A stretch of 64,000 nucleotides of DNA from Acidobacteriota bacterium (GCA_003223245.1 QHYI01000103.1:1-64000), one strand, 5' to 3'; numbered from the stretch's first letter, positions 54,092 to 62,913 are shown. The notes: a model not told the origin generated them from the letters alone. Program-made: numbers and translations.

Positions 54092-55333
54092 ATGGCGCAA
54101 GCACACGGTGAAAATCTGAAACAAGCCATGGACACGCTTCGCGCGCACAAAATGCGCAGCGCGCTAACCGTATTCGGGGTGGTCCTGGGAGTGAGCGTGA
54201 TTATGCTTGTCGCCGGGATACTCTCGGGCTTCGACCAGAAGATTGAAGAGCAAATCAAGCAGTTCGGCGCGGATACGGCGTTTGTCTCGAAATGGGACCA
54301 GGGGCGGCACAACGGCCCGCCGCCGCTCGAGGAACGGCAACGCAAGCCCCTCACCATTGAAGACGAAAAAGCACTCCAAGACAGTTGTCCCGCGGTCAAA
54401 AACGTTACTGCCTTCATCATGGCCCGCTGGGACCAGGCCCATTCGGTTCGCACAAAAGCCGGTGAAGTGACGGCCATTGATTTTCGCGGAGTGCAGCCCA
54501 ATTTCGGCCAGGTCTACGCCAATGCTACCACCGTTGAGGGCCGATTCATCAGCGAAGGCGATGACCTGCACCGGGAAAAGGTCGTGATGCTGGGAGAAAA
54601 CGTGGCGCCCGTGCTGTTTCCCGAAGGCCATCCTATCGGAAAAGATGTCATGATCGACGGTTCCCCCTTTATGGTCGTCGGTGTTGTGGAGAAGCCCAAA
54701 GGCGGGTTTGGCATGGGAGACGAAGACCGCCGTGTGCTCATTCCCTTCAGTACCTTCCGCAAGGTCTATCCGTACGCCGACGAACTCAACATGCGCATTC
54801 AGGCAAAGCCGGGAATGGTAGATCAGATGGTGGATCAAGTGCGCGAAGTGCTGGAACGGCGCCGCAACGTCCCGTATGGGGGCAAGGACAATTTCTCCAT
54901 CGAAACTGCCGAGCAACAGGTCCAGGAATTTCACTCCATCATGCAGATGACCTACGTTGTTACGATCGTCATCGCCTCAATTGGGTTGCTCATCGGCGGG
55001 GTGGGCGTGATGAACATCATGCTCGTCAGCGTGACCGAGCGCACCCGCGAAATCGGCGTGCGCAAGGCTATCGGCGCAAAACGGAGCGACATCACCTGGC
55101 AGTTTCTCCTCGAGGCCATGACGTTAACCGGCGCCGGCGGCCTCATTGCGCTCGTCATTGTGAATCTCGTGATTCTTCTGATCCGATGGGGTTTGAACTG
55201 GCCGAGCAAAGTGCCGGCATGGGCCGCGGTCACCGGCGTTGCCGTGAGCGTCTCGATCGGCTTGGTATTCGGCGTGTGGCCGGCCATCAAGGCCGCGAAA
55301 CTGGATCCTGTCGAAGCGCTCCGCTACGAGTAA
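54092..55333 (+). CDS. MacB/FtsX-type ABC permease (second gene of the second pair)
   Basis: 413 residues. N-terminal helix MRSALTVFGVVLGVSVIMLVAGILSG, periplasmic domain with VTAIDFRGVQPNFGQVYANATTVEGRFISEGDD, then IASIGLLIGGVGVMNIMLVSVTERTREIGVRKAIGAKRSDITWQF and the C-terminal GVWPAIKAAKLDPVEALRYE, which ends identically to the 30436 product. Same order of the two permease types in both copies shows duplication of a bicistronic unit. Confidence 0.9.
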   Translation: MAQAHGENLKQAMDTLRAHKMRSALTVFGVVLGVSVIMLVAGILSGFDQKIEEQIKQFGADTAFVSKWDQGRHNGPPPLEERQRKPLTIEDEKALQDSCPAVKNVTAFIMARWDQAHSVRTKAGEVTAIDFRGVQPNFGQVYANATTVEGRFISEGDDLHREKVVMLGENVAPVLFPEGHPIGKDVMIDGSPFMVVGVVEKPKGGFGMGDEDRRVLIPFSTFRKVYPYADELNMRIQAKPGMVDQMVDQVREVLERRRNVPYGGKDNFSIETAEQQVQEFHSIMQMTYVVTIVIASIGLLIGGVGVMNIMLVSVTERTREIGVRKAIGAKRSDITWQFLLEAMTLTGAGGLIALVIVNLVILLIRWGLNWPSKVPAWAAVTGVAVSVSIGLVFGVWPAIKAAKLDPVEALRYE

Positions 55334-55423
55334 ATCATAACCCTTTCAGGGCCACAACTAGCGCGCACCTTCTCCTTTCAATCAGAAATTAGGCTCTCTT
55401 CAGTGTCTGCCTGCGGCGAAGCC

Positions 55424-56653
55424 TCACTTATTCCCAGTAGGTGTTTGGGAGACGTGGAGAACGTCAGGGGATTGCTTGGAGGTCGAACTTGGTGAGCTCG
55501 TTGGGCGACGATTCAGGGTGGCCAGGGCAATTTTCTGCGAATGAATCATTCGCGGCGAGGTCTGCTGTTTCTCCGTTTGCTTTGGCTGCTCGTCCGGAAT
55601 CTCCGCCTCTGGCTGTGGTTCCATGCTTGAAGGTTGCCTGGTATAGCGGAGCGCTTCATAGGGAGCGCCCGGATGATAGTAGAAACGCGTCGGCGCGGGA
55701 GGATTTCGAAACCGGGTACGCAGCACTTGCGGAAACTGAAAAGCAGCCGCCAGGAGGAACGCGCCCGCAGCAACCAGCCAAATCTCCCTTTGTTTCGAAG
55801 GCTGCATCCACCAAGAGCGCTTCCCTGTTCGCAAAGCCGGGGGGCGCGGCCGCGAGCGCGTGTAAGGATAAAGGAAGGTGACCAATTGCTCGAAAGAGTC
55901 GAATCGCTCCAGCGGATTTTTTGCCAGGCAGCGCGCGATTACGCGATCGAGTTCGCGAGGCACCGCAGGATTCCGTTTCGACGGCGGCACCGGCTCCGCG
56001 TAGAGAATTTCCGAGCATACCGCCCCGACGGAATTTCCTTCGAACGGACGAGCGCCCGTCAGCAGTTGATAGAACACGATCCCGAATGAGAATTGGTCCG
56101 AACGCTGGTCCTGCCGCGCGCCAAGAATCTGCTCGGGCGCCAGGTAAGCGGGCGTGCCCTTCACCCGCTCGGTGACGGAAGCCTGCGTTGCCAGGCGCGC
56201 AATGCCGAAGTCACCCAGCTTCACCTTTTCTTCCGGCGTCACAAAAATGTTCCCCGGTTTGATGTCGCCGTGGATGATTCCCGTGCGGTGCGCCAGCGCC
56301 ATGGCGCGGGCCAGGTCAGCGGCCCAGGCGCAAGCTCGCTGCAAAGTGAGCGTGTTCGACTCGAGGTACTCTTCCAAAGTTCTCCCGGCGATGTATTCCA
56401 TTACCAGGAACGGCCTGCCTTCTTCGTTGATGCCTACGTCGTAGAGTTGCACGATGGCCGGATGCGAGAGCTGGCCCACCAGTTGCGCTTCGCGGAGAAA
56501 TTGCTCTTCCAGATCGTCGCCGAAATTATGGATGAGAGTTTTCAGGGCCACGGCCCGGCCGATGACATTGTCCCGCGCCCGTTCCACCGAGCTCGTGGTT
56601 CCCGACCCGATGCACTCCAGCGCTTTGTAACGGCCTTTTTGCAGGGTAAGCAT
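55424..56653 (-). CDS. Membrane-anchored Ser/Thr protein kinase (HGD type)
   Basis: 409 residues. Hanks-type kinase domain about residues 8-265: Gly-loop IGSGTTSSVERAR, Lys38, Glu54, catalytic HGD (128-130) in IIHGDIKPGNIF, DFG 148-150 and APEQ. The usual Arg before the catalytic Asp is Gly. A transmembrane helix at about 290-308 (EIWLVAAGAFLLAAAFQF) is followed by a Pro/Ser/Gln-rich extracytoplasmic tail of about 100 residues with no sensor domain I know. Its ATG follows directly on the stop of the upstream kinase gene (TAA-ATG), so both are made together. Confidence 0.92.
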   Translation of the reverse strand: MLTLQKGRYKALECIGSGTTSSVERARDNVIGRAVALKTLIHNFGDDLEEQFLREAQLVGQLSHPAIVQLYDVGINEEGRPFLVMEYIAGRTLEEYLESNTLTLQRACAWAADLARAMALAHRTGIIHGDIKPGNIFVTPEEKVKLGDFGIARLATQASVTERVKGTPAYLAPEQILGARQDQRSDQFSFGIVFYQLLTGARPFEGNSVGAVCSEILYAEPVPPSKRNPAVPRELDRVIARCLAKNPLERFDSFEQLVTFLYPYTRSRPRPPALRTGKRSWWMQPSKQREIWLVAAGAFLLAAAFQFPQVLRTRFRNPPAPTRFYYHPGAPYEALRYTRQPSSMEPQPEAEIPDEQPKQTEKQQTSPRMIHSQKIALATLNRRPTSSPSSTSKQSPDVLHVSQTPTGNK

Positions 56654-57544
56654 TTAAGCTGAGCGCAAAAGCCGGCCAGCGCGGTCGCGTAAGCTGTTCC
56701 CGTTACCGTTGCTGCTGGCCTGCGCCGCGGGACCCGGAAGCGGCGTGTGCCGCGCGAGAGGGAAAAGTTCCTGCGCTAGAGCTTCCCCGTCTGCGTAACG
56801 GCCCGCCGGATCTTTTGCCAAGCAGCGCGCCACAATGTCATCGAACGCCGCCGGCAGCGAACGATTCGCGTGCGACGGCGGAAGCGGCGTCGAAGAAAGC
56901 ACGCGGGTGCAAACACCTTGCAGCGAATCCGCGTCAAACGGCCGCTGTCCGGTCACCATTTCATAAAGAACGATGCCCAGAGAAAACATGTCGGAACGCG
57001 CATCCTGCGGTTTGCCCACAATTTGCTCCGGGCACCAATAAGCAGGCGTTCCTGCGAGAGCCGTCGTTTTCGTATCATGACTGGCGAGCCTCGCCATGCC
57101 AAAGTCCATTAGCTTCACGCGTCCGTCCTCGGTGATCAGCATGTTTGCGGGCTTCACGTCGCCGTGAATCACGCCCTTGCGGTGCGCCACTGCCAGCGCG
57201 CTGGCCACTTGCCCGGCCCATGCGCAAGCCTTCTGAAATGGCACGCTGCGCTTGTCCAGAATGCGATCGAGCGGCTGGCCCTCGAGATATTCCATCACCA
57301 AGTAGGGCGTATGGCCGGCCTCGTCGATCCCCATATCGTGCAACGTGATGATTGCCGGATGCGAAAGCTGCCCCACCACGCGCGCTTCTTGAATGAACCG
57401 TTGCCGCGCTTCTCCGTGCGCCAATTCCTTGGGGAAAAGCTTGATGGCCACCAAACGGCCGATGAGCGGATCGTGCGCCCGTGCCACTCGCCCGTGGGCT
57501 CCCGAACCGATGATTTCTAGAATTTCGTATCGTCCAACCTGCAT
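56654..57544 (-). CDS. Soluble Ser/Thr protein kinase (HGD type)
   Basis: 296 residues from ATG 57544 (GGGGAGAGA upstream); in-frame codons before it are not conserved. Kinase domain about 5-265: Gly-loop IGSGAHGRVARAH, Lys35, HGD 127-129 in VIHGDVKPANML, Asn133, DFG 147-149. No transmembrane helix; the C-terminal 30 residues are Gly/Asn/Ser-rich and then basic. It resembles its neighbour throughout (GQLSHPAI, CAWA, CLAK), so the two arose by duplication. One could phosphorylate the other; this is inference. Confidence 0.92.
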   Translation of the reverse strand: MQVGRYEILEIIGSGAHGRVARAHDPLIGRLVAIKLFPKELAHGEARQRFIQEARVVGQLSHPAIITLHDMGIDEAGHTPYLVMEYLEGQPLDRILDKRSVPFQKACAWAGQVASALAVAHRKGVIHGDVKPANMLITEDGRVKLMDFGMARLASHDTKTTALAGTPAYWCPEQIVGKPQDARSDMFSLGIVLYEMVTGQRPFDADSLQGVCTRVLSSTPLPPSHANRSLPAAFDDIVARCLAKDPAGRYADGEALAQELFPLARHTPLPGPAAQASSNGNGNSLRDRAGRLLRSA

Positions 57545-57765
57545 ACCGTCTCTCCCCTCCGAAGAGGTTTTGCCATCAAGGGACTCAAGAGTAAGGAAGT
57601 CGGACGAGGGGCGAAATGAAGCGAGGGTAATGTTTTTCCGGGGTACGTCAGTACTAGGAAAAAACGCCAGTACAGGTCCTAACCTTTTCATAATAAATGG
57701 GGTTCCAAGAGCTAGTCGAGGAAGTACAGGCGTTGCTCGAGAGTTTAAGACTGCCGCGGTTCACT

Positions 57766-58396
57766 CTAAGGCGGGGCAGCCTCAACCAGCCCTCGGCGCC
57801 CCGTCACGGAACGCATGTGCGCTGGAAATCCGCGGATGAACTTCTTCATCGAGGGGTGCCAGAAGCCGTTGAAGCCGAAGAAGCGCATCTCCCCCAAGGC
57901 TTGTTCAGCCGACCATTTGTCCACCGCCATCCGGTAAGCGGCGACAAACACTCCGGTGCGGTCGTGCCCAAAGTGGCAATGCACAAAAACCTTTTGTTTC
58001 GGATTATCGCGAAGCAATTCCAGAAACTCGGCCACCTGCTCTTCGCTCGGCGGCGCCCATCCGCTCACCGGAGAATGTGTACAACCTGGATTCCGAGAGC
58101 GGCAGCGGCGCGGAGCTCCCTCGCGAATTTGTCGTGGTCTTCGCTTCGCAGGTCAAACCATGGTTGTGATGCCCAACTTTTTCAGCTCTTTAAGTCCTGC
58201 TTGTTCGGGCTGCGCCCCGCGGTAAAGCACATCGTCAATTTTTCCTGCGTTGTGAATTCCTGTGAGGTGCAGTTTTTCGCCGTAAGCGGGCAGCATGGCC
58301 GCAGGAGCGGCCGGTTGCGCGGCAGTTTTTTCTTGCGCAAGTTAGTTGCGAAGCAAGCAGTCCCGAGAAAAGCAGAAAGAAAAAAGTTCGCTTCAT
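57766..58396 (-). pseudogene. Exported tyrosine/dual-specificity phosphatase, broken by three frameshifts
   Basis: Starts at ATG 58396 with a signal sequence (MKRTFFFLLFSGLLASQLT). The coding thread then needs three frame changes: into QEKTAAQPAAPAAMLPAYGEKLHLTGIHNAGKIDDVLYRGAQPEQAGLKELKKLGITTMV; into DLRSEDHDKFARELRAAAALGIQVVHI; and into VSGWAPPSEEQVAEFLELL. It ends at 57766. The last piece holds the phosphatase P-loop VHCHFGHDRTG (H-C-x5-R-T) and the family's WHPSMKKFI. Next to two Ser/Thr kinases it may once have been part of the same signalling group. Three lesions suggest decay rather than error. Confidence 0.65.
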
Positions 58397-58532
58397 CAGG
58401 GGTTGGATGCCAGTAAGTGTAGCGCGAGGAGAAACTGTGCAAAAAGTGTGGATGCCCCAGAAGTTAGCCGGAAAATGGACCACTACAAATAGACGTGGTG
58501 CCAAAAGATTCGCCACATTTTGCGTTTTTCTC

Positions 58533-58561
58533 TTGACAGACTTGGCGCATCGGTTGATACT
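58533..58561 (+). promoter_or_regulatory. Sigma70-type promoter
   Basis: TTGACA (58533-58538), 17-bp spacer, GATACT (58556-58561; four of six consensus positions). Predicted transcription start about 58568, in the gene-free region before nrdJ. Confidence 0.6.
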
Positions 58562-58567
58562 GCCTTT

Positions 58568-58802
58568 CCAGATTCGGGGGATGTGGAAGCACCAAAGGGA
58601 CCGAGTCGAGTCGCACGGAAGGTTCCTGGGCCCACGGAAGGCCACCCGGTTCTTAGCGAAAAAATCCAGCGCGAAGGGATGTCTGCGAGCCCCGTCTGCT
58701 GCGGACTTGTCTGCTGTTAGGCCGAGTGCCGTTTGCCGGCCAGCGGCAGAGCATGGTCTTTCGCGCAAACCGTCTTGCGACTGCTCGGCAGTCGTCTTTT
58801 TT
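58568..58802 (+). ncRNA. Candidate non-coding RNA or attenuated leader upstream of nrdJ
   Basis: About 235 nt between the promoter at 58533-58561 and a perfect intrinsic terminator at 58778-58802, in a 550-bp stretch without a credible gene. Visible helices include GGCC-CACGGAA-GGCC and GGCCG-N12-CGGCC (around 58722-58742) before the terminator stem. As it lies 145 bp before the start of a B12-dependent enzyme gene I looked for a cobalamin riboswitch, but the B12 box and the core G-rich elements are not there. It could be an independent small RNA or an unknown leader with attenuation; nrdJ would then need read-through or its own promoter, perhaps the TAAAATACT near 58893. Confidence 0.45.
58778..58802 (+). 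terminator. Rho-independent terminator upstream of nrdJ
   Basis: Perfect 7-bp stem CGACTGC-TCG-GCAGTCG followed by TCTTTTTT. Confidence 0.85.
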
Positions 58803-58946
58803 CGCTCGCGCCTTCCAGGAAGCCCCGCATCGCCTTGGGTTTGCTTCAGACCCAGCCCTTGAAGCGAAGCATGGCCCCCGACAGGGGAGTAAAATACTAA
58901 GGGTCCCCCCGTACGCTGGCGGGATCCCATGGCGCGGGAGGGACAT

Positions 58947-61757
58947 ATGGCAACCATGAAACAGGCTCTGAGCGGAAATTCGCCGGCGACGGATGCGGCT
59001 CGAGAGAAAACTTCGGCACGCGCGGGGAAAGGTCTGGCTTTTTCGCGCTACTTTACCGACGGCAAGAAATCTCCTTTCGCCGCCGTCGAGTGGGAAAAGC
59101 GCGTCGCCCTGATCGGCAACGAAAAGGGCGCGACCATCTTCCGCCAGGAAGATGTCGAAGTCCCCAAAACCTGGTCGCAAACCGCCACCAACATCGTCGC
59201 CAGCAAGTACTTCCACGGCAAAATGGGCGCTCCCGACCGCGAATCGTCGGTCCGGCAGCTCATCAGCCGCGTGGCCAATACCATTGTCCGCTGGGGCGAA
59301 GCGGGCGGCTATTTCGCCGATGCCGCCTCCTGCGATGCTTTCCGCGATGAACTGACTCACCTGCTGGTCGAGCAGAAGATGGCCTTCAACTCCCCGGTGT
59401 GGTTCAACGTTGGCGTCCAGCCCAAGCCGCAGTGCTCCGCGTGCTTCATCAACTCCGTGAAGGACGATATGGGCTCGATCATGGATTTGGCGAAGACCGA
59501 GGGCATGTTGTTCAAGTGGGGCTCGGGCACGGGTACGAATTTCTCTACTCTCCGCGGAAGCAAAGAAACGCTCTCCGGCGGCGGGATCGCTTCTGGCCCC
59601 GTCAGTTTCATGAAAGGTTTCGACGCTTTCGCCGGTGTCATCAAGAGCGGCGGCAAAACGCGCCGCGCCGCGAAGATGGTCATCCTCAACATCGACCATC
59701 CGGACATCGTCGAATTCATCGAATGCAAAATGAAGGAAGAGCGCAAAGCCCATGTGCTGATCGAGCAGGGCTACGATAGCTCGATTGACGGCGATGCCTA
59801 CGGCTCCATTTTCTTCCAGAACGCCAACCACTCCGTGCGCGTTACCGACGATTTCATGCGCGCAGTCATCGACGACAAGGATTGGTGGACGAAGAACGTG
59901 CACGATGGTCAGCCCGTGGAAAAGCTGCGCGCGCGCGACCTGATGATGAAGATTGCGGGCTCCACCTGGCACTGCGGCGACCCGGGCATGCAGTACGACA
60001 CCACCGTGAACCGCTGGCACACCTGCAAGAACACGGCGCGCATCAACGCCAGCAATCCCTGCTCGGAATACATGTTCTTGGACGACACGGCATGCAACCT
60101 CGCGTCGTTGAATCTCCTGAAATTCGTCACACCTGGCGGCCAGTTCGATGTCCCGGCCTTCCAGCATGCCGTGGACGTGACGATCACCGCGCAGGAAATC
60201 CTGGTTGACAACGCCAGCTACCCCACGCCGAAGATCGCGGAGAACTCCCACAATTTCCGCCCGCTCGGGCTCGGTTACGCCAACCTCGGCGCGCTGCTCA
60301 TGTCCATGGCGTTGCCCTACGATTCCGTCGAAGGCCGCGATATGGCCGGCGCCATCACGGCGTTGATGTGCGGCGAAGCTTACGCGCAGTCGGCGCGAAT
60401 TGCCGAGCGCATGGGCCCATTCCCCGGATTCGAAGTCAACCGCGAGCCGATGCTCGAGGTCATCCGCATGCATCGCGAAGCCATGCGCGGCATCCCGCCC
60501 GAACATGTCCGGCAGGAATTGTTCTTGGCGGCCCAGGAAGCTTGGGAAACGGGGTTGCATCACGGCGAAAAGTTTGGCTTCAAGAATTCTCAGGTCACCG
60601 TGCTTGCCCCTACTGGCACCATTGGCTTCATGATGGATTGCGACACCACGGGCATCGAGCCCGATTTGGCGTTGGTGAAGTACAAGAAACTCGTCGGCGG
60701 TGGGCTCATCAAGATCGTCAACAACATCGTGCCGCAGGCGCTAATGAAGCTCGGCTACACGCCGGAGCAGTCCAGCGAAATCGTTTCTTACATTGATAAG
60801 AACGCCAAAATTGAAGGCGCGCCCTACCTCAAAGAAGAGCATTTGCCGGTGTTTGATTGTTCGCTCGCGCCTGCGGGCGGCGGGCGTTCGATCAGTTGGA
60901 CGGGCCACGTCAAGATGATGGCCGCCGCGCAGCCGTTCCTCTCCGGCGCAATCTCCAAAACCATCAACATGCCCGAACAGTTCACCGTCGAAGACATCAT
61001 GAACGCCTACATCGAATCGTGGCGGCTGGGCCTGAAAGCCGTAGCCATCTACCGCGACAATTCCAAGCGGTCGCAGCCCCTCAGCGCCGCTAAGGACGCC
61101 AGGAAGGAAGAAAAGAAAGCTGAGCCCGCACCGGCGATGGCAGCAGCCGAGCCCGTGCAACGCGAACTTTTCGCTCGCGCCCAGCGCGAGAAAATGCCCT
61201 ACGAGCGCGCTTCCGTCACCCACAAATTCAGCGTGAGCGGCCACGAGGGCTACATCACTGTGGGCATGTATGACGATGGGCGTCCGGGTGAAGTGTTCAT
61301 CAAGATGGCCAAGGAAGGTTCCACGCTCTCTGGCGTGATGGACGGCCTGGCGCTGACCATCTCGCTCGGCCTGCAATACGGCGTTCCACTGAAAGCTTTT
61401 GTGGACAAGCTGCTGAATACGCGCTTCGAGCCTTCCGGTATCACCTCGAATCCCAACATCCGCTTCGTTTCTTCCGTGCTGGATTACATCGCGCGGTGGC
61501 TCGGCGGGCGGTTTATCTCTTCCGATTACCTTAAGCTGAGCGGGGAGCACGGGACAGCAACGCCGGTTTCCGCTCATCCTGTTGCGGTATCCCCGGCAAT
61601 ATCTGCCAGCTCGGGAGTCAACTGGACGCCCGAGCCTCTCAAGCCGACCAACGCCCATGAAGGCGCACCTACCTGCAGCGAGTGCGGCATGCTGATGGTC
61701 CCGAACGGCGCTTGCTACAAATGCGAAAACTGCGGCAGCACCAGCGGCTGTAGCTGA
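58947..61757 (+). CDS. nrdJ: Adenosylcobalamin-dependent (class II) ribonucleoside-diphosphate reductase NrdJ
   Basis: 936 residues from ATG 58947, chosen because GGGAGGGAC lies just before it; an in-frame ATG at 58929 lacks a site. Class II reductases make deoxyribonucleotides without oxygen dependence, using B12 to generate the thiyl radical. Motifs: FNSPVWFNVGV, QCSACFINSV, GSGTGTNFSTLR, the catalytic-barrel NPCSEYMFLDDTACNLASLN (radical and redox Cys), APTGTIGFMMDCDTTGIEP, and a second-half domain VTHKFSVSGHEGYITVGMYDDGRPGEVFIKMAKEGSTLSG. The C-terminus is a zinc ribbon (CSECGML...CYKCENCG) with the reducing Cys near the end. Full length. It is the only ribonucleotide reductase seen here; a terminator hairpin follows. 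Confidence 0.97.
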   Translation: MATMKQALSGNSPATDAAREKTSARAGKGLAFSRYFTDGKKSPFAAVEWEKRVALIGNEKGATIFRQEDVEVPKTWSQTATNIVASKYFHGKMGAPDRESSVRQLISRVANTIVRWGEAGGYFADAASCDAFRDELTHLLVEQKMAFNSPVWFNVGVQPKPQCSACFINSVKDDMGSIMDLAKTEGMLFKWGSGTGTNFSTLRGSKETLSGGGIASGPVSFMKGFDAFAGVIKSGGKTRRAAKMVILNIDHPDIVEFIECKMKEERKAHVLIEQGYDSSIDGDAYGSIFFQNANHSVRVTDDFMRAVIDDKDWWTKNVHDGQPVEKLRARDLMMKIAGSTWHCGDPGMQYDTTVNRWHTCKNTARINASNPCSEYMFLDDTACNLASLNLLKFVTPGGQFDVPAFQHAVDVTITAQEILVDNASYPTPKIAENSHNFRPLGLGYANLGALLMSMALPYDSVEGRDMAGAITALMCGEAYAQSARIAERMGPFPGFEVNREPMLEVIRMHREAMRGIPPEHVRQELFLAAQEAWETGLHHGEKFGFKNSQVTVLAPTGTIGFMMDCDTTGIEPDLALVKYKKLVGGGLIKIVNNIVPQALMKLGYTPEQSSEIVSYIDKNAKIEGAPYLKEEHLPVFDCSLAPAGGGRSISWTGHVKMMAAAQPFLSGAISKTINMPEQFTVEDIMNAYIESWRLGLKAVAIYRDNSKRSQPLSAAKDARKEEKKAEPAPAMAAAEPVQRELFARAQREKMPYERASVTHKFSVSGHEGYITVGMYDDGRPGEVFIKMAKEGSTLSGVMDGLALTISLGLQYGVPLKAFVDKLLNTRFEPSGITSNPNIRFVSSVLDYIARWLGGRFISSDYLKLSGEHGTATPVSAHPVAVSPAISASSGVNWTPEPLKPTNAHEGAPTCSECGMLMVPNGACYKCENCGSTSGCS

Positions 61758-61774
61758 GATATGACTGTTTTCCT

Positions 61775-61797
61775 AGCAGCGGCTTTGCGCCGCTGCT
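61775..61797 (+). terminator. Hairpin terminator after nrdJ
   Basis: Perfect 9-bp stem AGCAGCGGC-TTTGC-GCCGCTGCT, 18 bp after the stop; the following T-tract is weak and interrupted. Confidence 0.55.
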
Positions 61798-61892
61798 CTT
61801 CGTGATGGGTCTTATCTTTTATCCTTGAGCATCTGCTCTGGCCGAATTCGCGAAAGGAAACTTCAGGCAAGCAAAGTGAGACCGCAAACACG

Positions 61893-62231
61893 ATGAGCGC
61901 TCACGCCTCCGGTTCAGGTGTAGCAGCGCGGCTCGCCCCGGCCCAGCCCAAAACCCGTGGCTTCCTTCACATTGACCGCCACGGTGCCGGCCCCCGGGCC
62001 ATTTACGTTGTTACTTACCACCGCCTGAACCCCAACGGTACGCGCCCGAAACCCGTTGAAGCTGTGGGCGCCCAGGCGTTGATCGAATTGCTCGAGCGCA
62101 TCGGTGTCGATTTTCATCTCCGCGAAGTGCGCGGCGCCCTGGAAGACATCCTTCGCCTCGGCTCCGCCAACATCCCGGATCTGTGGCTCACCGACGAAGA
62201 GATGCTCGAAAAAGGCCTCGTCGAGAGCTAG
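61893..62231 (+). CDS. Small conserved protein downstream of nrdJ
   Basis: 112 residues. Basic N-terminal 25 residues, then a compact alpha/beta region (IYVVTYHRLNPNGTRPKPVEAVGAQALIELLERIGVDFHLREVRGALEDILRLGSANIPDLWLTDEEM). No signal peptide or membrane segment. I do not recognise a family. A hairpin separates it from nrdJ, so cotranscription is uncertain; the shared direction and closeness hint at a link with nucleotide metabolism only weakly. Confidence 0.7.
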   Translation: MSAHASGSGVAARLAPAQPKTRGFLHIDRHGAGPRAIYVVTYHRLNPNGTRPKPVEAVGAQALIELLERIGVDFHLREVRGALEDILRLGSANIPDLWLTDEEMLEKGLVES

Positions 62232-62412
62232 CCGTCACCACCCTGCTATGCTTCTCGTCCTCGTCTTGTTGTTTGGGAATCGCTGGCCGCCTCAAAGCGA
62301 ATCAAACGGACAGGTCGGTCCTGCGCTGTCTGCAAAAATCGAGAGTCTGTTCGAAACCGTTCTAACCACGGACGATCGACGGATCTGTCCGCCAGCTAAA
62401 ACGAAGAAGTAG

Positions 62413-62634
62413 TCACCGCGGACGAGGCCGAAGCGGCGGACGCGCCGCGAGCGAACGAGGCCGCATGCGGAAGTGCGGGCCGAGCGGCGGCGGCACGTTG
62501 CGAAGAAAGTCCCCACAGGAAGGGCAACGGCCGTCGTTAGCAACGGGGCCTGTCGCGTCCACCCGCAGCCAGTGGCCGCGCGCTTTGCACGAAGGATTGA
62601 TGCATTGCACCGTCAAGCCGGGCAGGTATTGCAT
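62413..62634 (-). CDS. Small zinc-ribbon protein
   Basis: 73 residues from ATG 62634 with GGAGAAG upstream. Four Cys in C-INPS-C and C-PS-C (VQCINPSCKARGHWLRVD...GRCPSCGDFLRNVPPPLGP) would bind one zinc. The C-terminal 25 residues are basic and Arg/Pro-rich, suggesting nucleic-acid contact. No named family. It reads opposite to its neighbours and is convergent with the gene at 61893-62231; no terminator is obvious between them. Confidence 0.6.
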   Translation of the reverse strand: MQYLPGLTVQCINPSCKARGHWLRVDATGPVANDGRCPSCGDFLRNVPPPLGPHFRMRPRSLAARPPLRPRPR

Positions 62635-62913
62635 CGCTTCTCCTCAAAGGCCACAAAGCTCGGCCCATCGCGCCGCGACATGCTCCCGTGGCCAGCCTGC
62701 TCCGAAGCCAGGCTTTATACCCTGCTTCGTCCCGTAACGGCCGCGCACGCCCGGAATTACCGGAGGCCAAGCTGCTCGCCGCGTTCCCGCGAACCCGAGA
62801 GCGCTTGGCCCGAGCATCCGTGGCCGGAAGCCACGGACCCGGGACCGCGCGGGAACAGCGCCCTTGATGGCGCGCATTTTGCCTTGAGCAAAGTTTGGTG
62901 TCAAGAGGAAAAC

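Noticed and set aside
53023-54501. 492-codon minus-strand frame opposite the permease genes
   Set aside because: It is the antisense image of two well-supported permease genes; its translation has no domain features.
57766-58068. A complete 100-residue phosphatase
   Set aside because: The P-loop is present, but the start would fall in mid-domain; upstream homology in other frames shows it is the end of a broken longer gene.
58568-58802. Cobalamin riboswitch upstream of nrdJ
   Set aside because: Context fits, but the B12 box and the conserved core segments are not recognisable; I kept it only as an unknown leader or small RNA.
58407-58862. 151-codon plus-strand frame before nrdJ
   Set aside because: Composition is not protein-like, there is no ribosome binding site, and the frame spans the promoter and terminator of the candidate RNA.
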